From the NCBI GenBank assembly GCA_001603615.1, contig LUZL01000224.1:1-13740 (forward strand): a stretch of DNA of 13,740 bases. Direction: 5' to 3'. The DNA is from Bacteroidales bacterium Bact_20. Its GTDB lineage: Bacteria; Bacteroidota; Bacteroidia; Bacteroidales; DTU049. Below the pieces are notes generated by a model that worked only from the letters and a program-made list of their open reading frames with translations, ran no database searches and had not been told where the DNA came from. The stretch's first letter is position 1; the number at the start of each line of letters is the position of its first letter. Shown here piece by piece: positions 7,025-13,740 of the stretch. A program made the position numbers and the translations under genes.

Positions 7025-7723
7025 ATGAATTTGTTTTTTGTAGAAAATATTACTAATACTATCAAAATAGAAGGTGATACCTTTAATCATCTCAAGGCTC
7101 ATCACGTTAATATTAATGATCATATTTTTTTTACTGATGGGAATGGCACTTTAGCTGAGGCTGTAATTTTAGATTTTTATAAACAATACATTATTGCTAA
7201 TATTATAGAATCTAAATTGATGAATAAACCACTTATCAATTCTACTCTTTTTGCTCCTTTGCTAAAGCAATCTGAGAGATTTGATTGGATGGTAGAAAAA
7301 GCTGTAGAGCTTGGTGTTAATCAGATTATCCCCATTATTACTGAGAGGACAATTAAATCATCTATTAAACTCCCTAGATTACAAAATATCATTAAAGCTG
7401 CTTGTCTGCAATCTCTCAAATGCTATTTCCCAATTATTTATAATCCTATTTATTTTGATGATGCTATCAAATCTAATGTTAATTCTAAACGAGTGATAGC
7501 TTATTGTGGAGATGAAATAATAAAAACAAATCTGTACGATTGTATTAATGAAAATGAAGATGTTTCCATTTTTATAGGACCAGAGGGAGATTTTACTTTT
7601 GAAGAAATTAAAAAAGCTACTTCAGCAGGGATAATCCCAGTATCTCTTGGTAATCAACGTCTGAGGAGTGAGACTGCTGCTATTGTTAGTTTAACTATTT
7701 TTGCATTAAAAAATAAATTATGA
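7025..7723 (+). CDS. rsmE: 16S rRNA (uracil1498-N3)-methyltransferase, RsmE family
   Basis: A SPOUT-class methyltransferase expected to methylate U1498 of 16S rRNA using S-adenosylmethionine; 232 residues from the chosen start. Seen here: N-terminal PUA-like part (NLFFVEN, then TDGNG at 37-41), EKAVELGVNQIIP (91-103), then the knot motifs IGPEGDF (184-190) and SLGNQRLRSETAA (207-219), which bind SAM. The frame allows a TTG start at 7007, but ATG at 7025 gives the classic M-N/H-L-F-F/Y start of the family and is preferred. One oddity: the usual HxxxVLRL segment reads HLKAHHVNI (22-30), so the conserved Leu-Arg pair is missing. The gene follows the TPR gene by 34 bases with no promoter box between, and overlaps the DUF4159 gene by 4 bases. 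Confidence 0.93.
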   Translation: MNLFFVENITNTIKIEGDTFNHLKAHHVNINDHIFFTDGNGTLAEAVILDFYKQYIIANIIESKLMNKPLINSTLFAPLLKQSERFDWMVEKAVELGVNQIIPIITERTIKSSIKLPRLQNIIKAACLQSLKCYFPIIYNPIYFDDAIKSNVNSKRVIAYCGDEIIKTNLYDCINENEDVSIFIGPEGDFTFEEIKKATSAGIIPVSLGNQRLRSETAAIVSLTIFALKNKL

Positions 7724-8379
7724 AACGTTTTTTAGTAATTTTTTTTATTATCATTTCTAACATACTTATTGCTCAAAATAAAATGTATAGTGTCAAAATA
7801 GCACTGCTAAAATATTCGGGCGGTGGAGATTGGTATGCTAATCCTACTTCGCTCCCCAATCTAGCTATGTTTTGCAATCAAACAATTAATACTAATATAG
7901 ATCCCAATATACCAGAGGTAGAGCCAGGCTCTCAAGAAATTTTTGATTATCCATTTATTCATATGACAGGACATGGTAATGTGATTTTTTCTGATTTAGA
8001 AGCTGCTAACCTTAGAAAATATTTAGAAGCAGGTGGTTTTTTGCATATAGATGATAATTATGGTATGGATCCATTTATTCGTCCGCAAATCAAAAAAATC
8101 TTCCCTGATGTTGAACTTATAGAATTACCTCCCTCCCATCCTATTTTTAATCAATATTTTAATTTCCCTAAAGGCTTACCTAAAATTCACGAGCACGATG
8201 GCAAAGCACCTCAAGCTTTTGGCATAATACTTAATGGTAGGTTGGTGCTATTATACACTTATGAATGTGATCTCGGCGATGGCTGGGAGAGTGAAGAAGT
8301 GCACAATGATCCTTCTGAGGTCAGGCTAAAAGCTCTACAAATGGGAGCTAATATCATTCATTACGCTTTCAATCAATAA
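7720..8379 (+). CDS. Exported DUF4159-domain protein
   Basis: A 219-residue protein with a signal peptide (MKRFLVIFFIIISNILIAQ, probably cleaved near residue 19), so periplasmic. The mature part is a single DUF4159 domain: KIALLKYSGGGDWYANPTSLPNL near the start, FIHMTGHGNV (79-88), YLEAGGFLHIDDNYG (101-115), and YECDLGDGWE (181-190). The family is common in Bacteroidota and related phyla and I know of no established function; the HMTGHG and GGFLHIDD segments recall the Rossmann-like glutamine-amidotransferase fold, which is an inference. The ATG overlaps the rsmE stop by 4 bases, making it the last gene of the operon. Its stop is 3 bases from the stop of the opposing methyltransferase gene. 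Confidence 0.9.
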   Translation: MKRFLVIFFIIISNILIAQNKMYSVKIALLKYSGGGDWYANPTSLPNLAMFCNQTINTNIDPNIPEVEPGSQEIFDYPFIHMTGHGNVIFSDLEAANLRKYLEAGGFLHIDDNYGMDPFIRPQIKKIFPDVELIELPPSHPIFNQYFNFPKGLPKIHEHDGKAPQAFGIILNGRLVLLYTYECDLGDGWESEEVHNDPSEVRLKALQMGANIIHYAFNQ

Positions 8380-8382
8380 TAT

Positions 8383-9756
8383 TTAATTATCTATTTCTTT
8401 GATTATTCTCCACTCTGCTGGATAGTAATTATTTATTCTACCATCATTCATGATTTTTATCCATCCTAATGCTAGATTGTTATATTTTACTAAATAAATG
8501 CCTTCGGCTGCATCTATGGGAAATGATAATTTTTGTAAATACATTTGTGCCTCTGACAAGCTAAGTGCTATGCTCGGGATATCGGATGCTTTATAAATGG
8601 ATAGAGCAAATTGTGGTGATGGTATTGTTTTGTTTTCTTCTATGTAATTAGTCCCTAAAGATAATATCTTTCCATTAAAGTAAATAAAATCTTTTGTGAA
8701 CCAATAGTCAATGTTTTTTGTAATCAAATTAATGTTTTTCCCAAATTTTTTTAATGTCAAATCTTCAGTTAGATTAATATTACCGCTATCATTTAGTCTG
8801 CTAATTGGAATTAATTTTATTGGATTTAAGTTTTTTTTATTCAAATAATTTAATTGCTTAGATTCACTATTGAAATGATTTTTTCTAAAAATAGCATAAT
8901 AGAACCCTTCTGATTTAGATAAATGCTGAAAAAATCTATATCCATATTCAGAGGCTACTATTCCCCACTCTGCTGGTATTGGTAATTTTATTTCTTCAAA
9001 TCCATTATCAATAACCCATTTTGCGATATCTTCATTCTCTTCTGCAGTATAGGAGCATGTGCTATAAATCAAGTATCCATCCATTGGGATAATATCAAAA
9101 ATATTTTTTAAAATATCTTTTTGCCTTTGTGCACAAAGATTTATATAATTTTCTGAGAAATTATCTTGCCAAGATTCATATTTTCTGAAAAAACCACTTC
9201 CCGTGCATGGTGCATCTAGTAAAACAACGTCAAATTGATTTTTTAACGAAAAAAAATCATTAACCTTAGCACTAGACACGATATAATTAGCTTTCCCCCA
9301 TTTAGCTAGATTATAGTCCAAAACTTTTGCTCTATTGTAGCTAATATCATTTGCCCATAAAATAGAATTGTCTGTCAAAAGTGAATCTACAATGATAGAC
9401 TTACCTCCAGGAGCTGCTGCTATATCTAGAATTTTTACATTATCTAAAATATTCAGATATTTAAATATATAATCAATAAACATAGAGGCAGGATCCATTA
9501 CATAGTATGCTCCAGCATAGAATAGAGGATCTTTATAGAAATCTGGTCTAGTATTTAGATAATATGCTTCATCACACCACTGTACTTTTTCTACTATGGG
9601 TAAATAATCTGAAAGATTTTCTGATTTTTTGAAAGGATTTATTTTAATAGCTACATTGGGTTTTTCATTAAAAGAATTTATAAACTCTGCAGCATTTATA
9701 TCACAATATTTCCCAATAGATTTAATAAGTATCGTAGCTATATCAGCGTTTAGCAT
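8383..9756 (-). CDS. NOL1/NOP2/RsmF-type rRNA (cytosine-C5)-methyltransferase
   Basis: A 457-residue SAM-dependent RNA m5C methyltransferase. Seen in order: an N-terminal RNA-binding part with KINPFK (usually R-x-N-P; Arg here is Lys38), the SAM-binding motif DIAAAPGGKS (111-120), the DAPCTGSG motif with Cys184, and STCSYT with Cys234. The two cysteines are those used by the family for product release and catalysis, so activity is expected. From about residue 290 a divergent stretch leads to a C-terminal PUA-like domain ending GRINNYYPAEWRI, as in RsmF. The exact rRNA target cannot be told from sequence, so no symbol is given. It is transcribed divergently from the lipoprotein hydrolase gene (65 bases between starts) and convergently with the DUF4159 gene. 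Confidence 0.93.
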   Translation of the reverse strand: MLNADIATILIKSIGKYCDINAAEFINSFNEKPNVAIKINPFKKSENLSDYLPIVEKVQWCDEAYYLNTRPDFYKDPLFYAGAYYVMDPASMFIDYIFKYLNILDNVKILDIAAAPGGKSIIVDSLLTDNSILWANDISYNRAKVLDYNLAKWGKANYIVSSAKVNDFFSLKNQFDVVLLDAPCTGSGFFRKYESWQDNFSENYINLCAQRQKDILKNIFDIIPMDGYLIYSTCSYTAEENEDIAKWVIDNGFEEIKLPIPAEWGIVASEYGYRFFQHLSKSEGFYYAIFRKNHFNSESKQLNYLNKKNLNPIKLIPISRLNDSGNINLTEDLTLKKFGKNINLITKNIDYWFTKDFIYFNGKILSLGTNYIEENKTIPSPQFALSIYKASDIPSIALSLSEAQMYLQKLSFPIDAAEGIYLVKYNNLALGWIKIMNDGRINNYYPAEWRIIKEIDN

Positions 9757-9787
9757 ATTTGTTAAATTAATAATTTATAAAATTAAT

Positions 9788-9795
9788 CAAAAATG
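9788..9795 (-). promoter_or_regulatory. Weak candidate -7 box (CATTTTTG) for the rRNA methyltransferase gene
   Basis: One mismatch to TAnnTTTG on the minus strand, 31 bases before the ATG at 9756. It lies 3 bases from the opposing box at 9799-9806, so the two promoters would be back to back. Confidence 0.3.
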
Positions 9796-9798
9796 CAA

Positions 9799-9806
9799 TA
9801 TATTTG
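9799..9806 (+). promoter_or_regulatory. Candidate -7 box (TATATTTG) for the lipoprotein hydrolase gene
   Basis: Exact TAnnTTTG match with 15 bases to the ATG at 9822, the same spacing as at ruvX and at the RemB/Wzi-like gene. Confidence 0.55.
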
Positions 9807-9821
9807 TAAAAAATCTAAAAA

Positions 9822-11084
9822 ATGAAAAAATTACTTTTACTTATTTCTATTGTTATCATTATTTCATCTTTTATATCTTGTAGCAATGCTAAATGTATCT
9901 TTTGTAGTGATGAGTATCAAGGTCAATTCATTGATAGTATAAAATTAGCTAATACTCAATATTACTATTCAGCATATTTACCTACTACTCATAAATTTAA
10001 GAAATTGCCCACATTTATTTTCTTTGATCCTCATGCTCATCCTGAAATTGCTATGAAAAAATATCAAAATATTGCAGATAGTTTAGGAGTTGCATTAGTA
10101 GGTTATAGTTTATCATCTAATGAAACACCAGCTAATTTTTCATTGTCATATTTCAAGAGTTTTATTAGAGATATTAATCGGAAATTACCTATTGACACAG
10201 CTAAATTATATTTCTTTGGATTCTCAGGAGGTAGTAGAATAGCTACGATGATGCAAGATCAATATCATGTAGCTAAAGGTATCATCCTATCTGGAGCTTC
10301 TGCTTATAATCAAGCATTTTATACTAATAGTGAAGTGCCTATAATTCATATTGTCGGATTATATGATTTTAATTTTACAGAAATATTCCCCATTTACACA
10401 CAAAATATGAATTCTGATAATATGGGATTTATATTTTTCAATGGTAAACATGACTGGCCTCCACAGAATATTGCTAAATTATCAATGATTATGTTATTAA
10501 ATAAAAATAAAAAAAATAATAAAACTAAAAATATTGCAATAGCTAATTATATAGATTCTATTCCAAAATACCTTCTCTACCCCACTCTATCTAGTTTGCA
10601 AAATTTTAATATTGTAGTTCCAGATGATTTAATTACTCAGTCGCAAAGTATATTCTCTAATAAAACCATGCCTTTTTTATCAGATATTACTAGAATAGAA
10701 TGGTCTAAACAGCAAGATATTATTCAATATTTCCAAAAGGCTGATGATAAAGCTCTAACCACAATGATAGATTCACTCAGATCTATTAAGCTTAATTCTA
10801 ATGCTTTAGAGGATGAAATGCATTATGCACTATCACAACGTCTATTAGCATATATCGGTATCGTTTCTTATTCATTTACAGTTAATCTATTTCAACAAAA
10901 CAGCCCCACATTACCAATAATTTTAAAAATATATGAATATATAGAGCCGAATAATAAAGATATGCTCTATTTCCAAGTGAAATGGTACCAAAAAAATAAT
11001 GACACTAGCAAAGTTAATTATTATATGAAAAAGGGTAATGCTCTCTATCCAGATTTCGAAAAATTGATAAATTTTAAAAACTAA
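9822..11084 (+). CDS. Lipoprotein with alpha/beta-hydrolase domain and helical C-terminal extension
   Basis: A 420-residue envelope protein. The N-terminal signal ends at Cys20 (FISC), a plausible lipobox; two more cysteines follow closely (Cys25, Cys28). Residues from about 45 to 215 look like an alpha/beta hydrolase of the esterase/peptidase type: strand and oxyanion region FIFFDPHAHP, nucleophile elbow GFSGGS with Ser135, then Asp182 (GLYDFNF) and His210 (GKHDWPP) in the right order for a Ser-Asp-His triad. The substrate is unknown. Residues from about 225 to 420 are charged and helix-rich, ending in a TPR-like pair (VKWYQKNNDTSKVNYYMKKG, then YPDFEK), and are not recognised further. It has its own promoter box and is divergent from the rRNA methyltransferase gene. 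Hydrolase assignment is by motif order only. Confidence 0.8.
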   Translation: MKKLLLLISIVIIISSFISCSNAKCIFCSDEYQGQFIDSIKLANTQYYYSAYLPTTHKFKKLPTFIFFDPHAHPEIAMKKYQNIADSLGVALVGYSLSSNETPANFSLSYFKSFIRDINRKLPIDTAKLYFFGFSGGSRIATMMQDQYHVAKGIILSGASAYNQAFYTNSEVPIIHIVGLYDFNFTEIFPIYTQNMNSDNMGFIFFNGKHDWPPQNIAKLSMIMLLNKNKKNNKTKNIAIANYIDSIPKYLLYPTLSSLQNFNIVVPDDLITQSQSIFSNKTMPFLSDITRIEWSKQQDIIQYFQKADDKALTTMIDSLRSIKLNSNALEDEMHYALSQRLLAYIGIVSYSFTVNLFQQNSPTLPIILKIYEYIEPNNKDMLYFQVKWYQKNNDTSKVNYYMKKGNALYPDFEKLINFKN

Positions 11085-11121
11085 AAAGAATTATTTTATA
11101 GGAAAATTGATAAAAAATTTT

Positions 11122-11129
11122 TAAATTTG
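11122..11129 (+). promoter_or_regulatory. Candidate -7 box (TAAATTTG) for the amrS gene
   Basis: Exact TAnnTTTG match in the 70-base gap after the hydrolase gene, 25 bases before the ATG at 11155, longer than the 15 bases seen elsewhere in the window. Confidence 0.45.
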
Positions 11130-11154
11130 TAAAACATATTTTCATAAATTAATT

Positions 11155-12291
11155 ATGGATCGCAGAAGCTTTCTAAAGCAAAGTTTGATGGCAGGAGTAG
11201 GCGGTTTTATATTAACTAAACTTCCTTTTTTAGATAAATTAGAAGCTAAAAATACAATAAATAATATTATGCAAAATGAAGAACAATTAGCCCAATATTG
11301 GGAAAATATAAATGATACTACCGTTAGATGTCTGCTATGCCCTAACTACTGTGTGATACAGGAAGGACAAGTAGGCATATGCAAAGATCGCAAAAATATA
11401 GATGGCAAATTATATAGCTTATCATACGGCAGGATAGTAGCTATCAATATAGATCCAATAGAAAAAAAACCATTATATCATTTTTTGCCAATGTCTACTA
11501 TACTTTCTTTTGGCACTGCTGGTTGTAATTTTTCCTGCAAAAATTGTCAAAATTGGGACATAGCACAAGCATCTCCATTATCTGTACCATCTTATAATTA
11601 CACACCAGCACAGTTAATAAAAGCTGCCTTAGCTCAAAATATCCGTTCTATAGCTTTTACTTATAATGAGCCAACTGTTTTTTATGAATTTATGTACGAA
11701 ACTGCACTTTTAGCAAAAAATAATGGTATTAAAACTGTTTTAGTGAGCAATGGATACATAAATCCTCAACCTTTAGCTGATATGCTGCCATATCTAGATG
11801 CTGCTAATATAGATTTGAAATCATTTGACGATAATATTTATATCAAATTAAATGGTGGTAAACTGCAACCCGTTTTGAATACTTTGAAAACCTTAAAAGA
11901 TAATGGCATTTGGTTAGAAATCACTAATTTGATAGTACCTACTTACACTGACGACTTGAATATGATAGAAAATATGGTTAAATGGTTGATAGATAACGGC
12001 TTCGCTGATGTGCCATTACATTTTTCTAGATTTTTCCCTGCATATAAACTGTCAAATCTACCACCTACCCCTTTAGAAACTATTATGGCTGCAGCCAAAA
12101 TAGCTCGTGATAATGGGATAAAATATGTTTACACTGGCAATGTTTTAGATGAAAAAAATAATAGTACTTTTTGTCCTCAATGTGGATCTTTACTAATAAA
12201 ACGTCAAGGCTATCATACATCTATCATCGGCATTGATAAAGAAGGGAAATGCACTAAATGTGGTTATACTATTGCTGGCGTCTGGTCATAA
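11155..12291 (+). CDS. amrS: AmmeMemoRadiSam-system radical SAM enzyme with Tat-type signal
   Basis: A 378-residue radical SAM protein of the AmrS family, which co-occurs with AMMECR1 and MEMO1 homologues; the reaction is, to my knowledge, not established. Seen in order: an N-terminal RRSFLK twin-arginine motif (3-8) and hydrophobic stretch to about residue 26; a cysteine cluster Cys59, Cys62, Cys66, Cys76 (CLLCPNYC, GICKDR); the radical SAM motif CNFSCKNC with Cys124, Cys128, Cys131 for the 4Fe-4S cluster; FTYNEPTVF (168-176); NIDLKSF (218-224); and a C-terminal zinc-ribbon-like set Cys340, Cys343, Cys366, Cys369. All key residues are present. The Tat signal is notable, because SAM and reductant are cytoplasmic. 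AMMECR1 and MEMO1 partner genes are not in this window. Confidence 0.92.
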   Translation: MDRRSFLKQSLMAGVGGFILTKLPFLDKLEAKNTINNIMQNEEQLAQYWENINDTTVRCLLCPNYCVIQEGQVGICKDRKNIDGKLYSLSYGRIVAINIDPIEKKPLYHFLPMSTILSFGTAGCNFSCKNCQNWDIAQASPLSVPSYNYTPAQLIKAALAQNIRSIAFTYNEPTVFYEFMYETALLAKNNGIKTVLVSNGYINPQPLADMLPYLDAANIDLKSFDDNIYIKLNGGKLQPVLNTLKTLKDNGIWLEITNLIVPTYTDDLNMIENMVKWLIDNGFADVPLHFSRFFPAYKLSNLPPTPLETIMAAAKIARDNGIKYVYTGNVLDEKNNSTFCPQCGSLLIKRQGYHTSIIGIDKEGKCTKCGYTIAGVWS

Positions 12292-12319
12292 ATAAATTTT
12301 ATTAAAATATTATTTTATC

Positions 12320-12327
12320 TATTTTTG
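12320..12327 (+). promoter_or_regulatory. Candidate -7 box (TATTTTTG) for the RemB/Wzi-like gene
   Basis: Exact TAnnTTTG match in the 51-base gap after amrS, with exactly 15 bases to the ATG at 12343. Confidence 0.5.
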
Positions 12328-12342
12328 TCTCAAAATTTGTAG

Positions 12343-13740
12343 ATGAAAAAATTTTTATTTTTTAGTTTATTAATAATAAGCATTTTAGGATTTTCACAAA
12401 ATTCAGTATTTAACAAAAATTTTGATAATCACAATTTTTTTAATAGCAGCGATATAGATAGCACTAGAAATATGATAACTCCCTATTTCAGTGGACTAGC
12501 AAGCATAAATAATTATGAACTCTTAATAGGTGCTAACTTTAAAAAAAGTTTTAAAAATAAAAATACAAATTTCAAAATATGGACAAAACCTGAGTTTTTA
12601 TTTTTTTCTTTATATGATTATCTAAACTTTTATGATTCTATTGCTCGCTTTCCAGGTGGAGAAAAAATTTATAATGAACATTACTCGTGGAATGCACCTA
12701 TAGAACTAACTATGACTGTAAAAAATCATTATACTTTGTCAATCGGTTATAGCAAATTTCACTGGGGAGATGGATATAGAGGATTGAATCTGTCATACTC
12801 TAGTGCCAATTATCCTTATTTGCTTCAGCGATTTACAATCAAAGGATTAGATTTTTCATGGGCTATGATGAGATGGACTAATCCATTAACAAAGCCAAAC
12901 TATGATAAATATTCCATATTTCATAGTTTTTCATTTAATATTGGAAAAAAATGGCGATTTGCATTTTTCGAAAATCTTATTTATCCAGCTAGAGATAGTA
13001 CTCACAATAATTTTGAATATGTTTATCTATTGCCACAAATTTTTTATAGATATGTAGATTATTCACTTGGCTCACCTTATAATTTATTATTTGGTGGTAA
13101 TTTTAATTGGCATGCAGCTAAAAACTTCCAAATTTACGGACAAGCTATTTTAGATGATTTTATATTTAATGAATTTCAAAAAGATATAAAGCATAGATTG
13201 CATCCTGATGATACAACCATCGTTTATGGTAATTGGATGAATAAATATGCTGTGCAAATAGGTATGAAATGGAGAACTAAAAATGACAGATTACGTACTA
13301 GGTTAGAATTCAATGCTGCTCGCCCATACACGTATAGTCACAAAAATCCTATTCAAAATTTTTCGAATAATGGACAACCTGTGGCTCATCCTTTTGGTGC
13401 TAATTTTTATGAAGTCCTTGCCGAGGCTGCTTTTATAAAAAATAATTTCTATATATACTTTTTAAGTTTTTATAAACAAATCGGCTATGATACTATTGGT
13501 ACACATTTTGGACAAAATATCTTCTCGCCTACTTTCGATGCTTATATGGGCAACAACATTCCTGTAAATCCTTTTTATAATGTTATAGGGCAGGGACATC
13601 TAGATAAATTGCTATCTATTCAGATTAATTTCATGTATAAAATCAAAATTAGTTATTTATATTACATTTATGCAGGTGTAGGATATGAATCTAGATACAA
13701 CTTCAATACAGACTTTTTTGATTTTATTCCTTTTTTTAAA
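12343..13740 (+). CDS. RemB/Wzi-like outer-membrane beta-barrel protein (3' end outside window)
   Basis: Open from ATG 12343 to the last base (466 codons, no stop), so C-terminally incomplete. A signal peptide (MKKFLFFSLLIISILGFSQ, cleavage near residue 18-19) indicates export. The mature part is rich in alternating aromatic/polar strands, as in an outer-membrane barrel. Recognisable landmarks are FHWGDGYRGLNLSYS (139-153) followed by YPYLL, YRYVDYSLGSPYN (235-247), and YGQAILDDF near 265-273. These recall the Bacteroidota family grouped with the capsule assembly protein Wzi, which includes the flavobacterial gliding protein RemB. Membership is recognised from memory of these motifs, not a search. 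Whether it acts in surface polysaccharide, adhesion or gliding cannot be decided; nothing else in the window points to capsule or gliding genes. Confidence 0.75.
   Translation, partial: MKKFLFFSLLIISILGFSQNSVFNKNFDNHNFFNSSDIDSTRNMITPYFSGLASINNYELLIGANFKKSFKNKNTNFKIWTKPEFLFFSLYDYLNFYDSIARFPGGEKIYNEHYSWNAPIELTMTVKNHYTLSIGYSKFHWGDGYRGLNLSYSSANYPYLLQRFTIKGLDFSWAMMRWTNPLTKPNYDKYSIFHSFSFNIGKKWRFAFFENLIYPARDSTHNNFEYVYLLPQIFYRYVDYSLGSPYNLLFGGNFNWHAAKNFQIYGQAILDDFIFNEFQKDIKHRLHPDDTTIVYGNWMNKYAVQIGMKWRTKNDRLRTRLEFNAARPYTYSHKNPIQNFSNNGQPVAHPFGANFYEVLAEAAFIKNNFYIYFLSFYKQIGYDTIGTHFGQNIFSPTFDAYMGNNIPVNPFYNVIGQGHLDKLLSIQINFMYKIKISYLYYIYAGVGYESRYNFNTDFFDFIPFFK

Noticed and set aside
9629..9883. 84-residue plus-strand frame across the rRNA methyltransferase start and the hydrolase start
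   Set aside because: It overlaps two solid genes and reads as an AT-rich hydrophobic frame with no recognisable content.

Overview
The window is AT-rich (roughly 30% G+C by eye) and looks like chromosome of a Bacteroidota (Bacteroidetes) bacterium. Four things support this: a fused MurF-alanine racemase gene, an arrangement known mainly from this phylum; repeated TAnnTTTG boxes just upstream of genes, the Bacteroidota -7 promoter element; no purine-rich Shine-Dalgarno sites; and family variants typical of the phylum (a DUF4159 protein, a TPR lipoprotein after def, a RemB/Wzi-like outer-membrane protein). Genus cannot be told from the sequence alone.

Layout. 1-2791 (+): 3' end of pdxA (vitamin B6 synthesis), overlapping a complete murF-alr fusion (peptidoglycan precursor ligase plus D-alanine supply). 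2952-3920 (-): a membrane-anchored M23 cell-wall peptidase, convergent with murF-alr. 4081-5223: a perfect 18-bp hairpin, then a probable IS1595-like insertion sequence bounded by 16-bp inverted repeats; its transposase is full length but seems to lack two catalytic aspartates. 5492-8379 (+): a tightly packed five-gene operon, ruvX - def - TPR lipoprotein - rsmE - DUF4159 protein, joined by 4-bp overlaps or short gaps and combining rRNA processing/modification and protein maturation with two exported proteins. 8383-9756 (-): a NOL1/RsmF-type rRNA m5C methyltransferase, ending 3 bp from the DUF4159 gene. 9822-13740 (+): three genes each with its own promoter box: a lipoprotein alpha/beta hydrolase, a Tat-signal AmmeMemoRadiSam radical SAM enzyme (AmrS), and the first 466 residues of a RemB/Wzi-like outer-membrane barrel that runs off the window.

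How the genes relate. Cell-envelope work recurs (MurF-Alr, M23 peptidase, lipoproteins, outer-membrane barrel) alongside ribosome/translation maintenance (RuvX, Def, RsmE, RsmF-like). No gene-free stretch exceeds 300 bases; the two longest (3921-4193 and 5223-5491) flank the transposase gene. I saw no tRNA, rRNA or CRISPR array.

I do not see a convincing undescribed multi-gene system. The best leads are the catalytically altered but intact transposase with its adjacent orphan hairpin, the near-constant 15-nt promoter-to-start spacing, and the Tat signal on a radical SAM enzyme.
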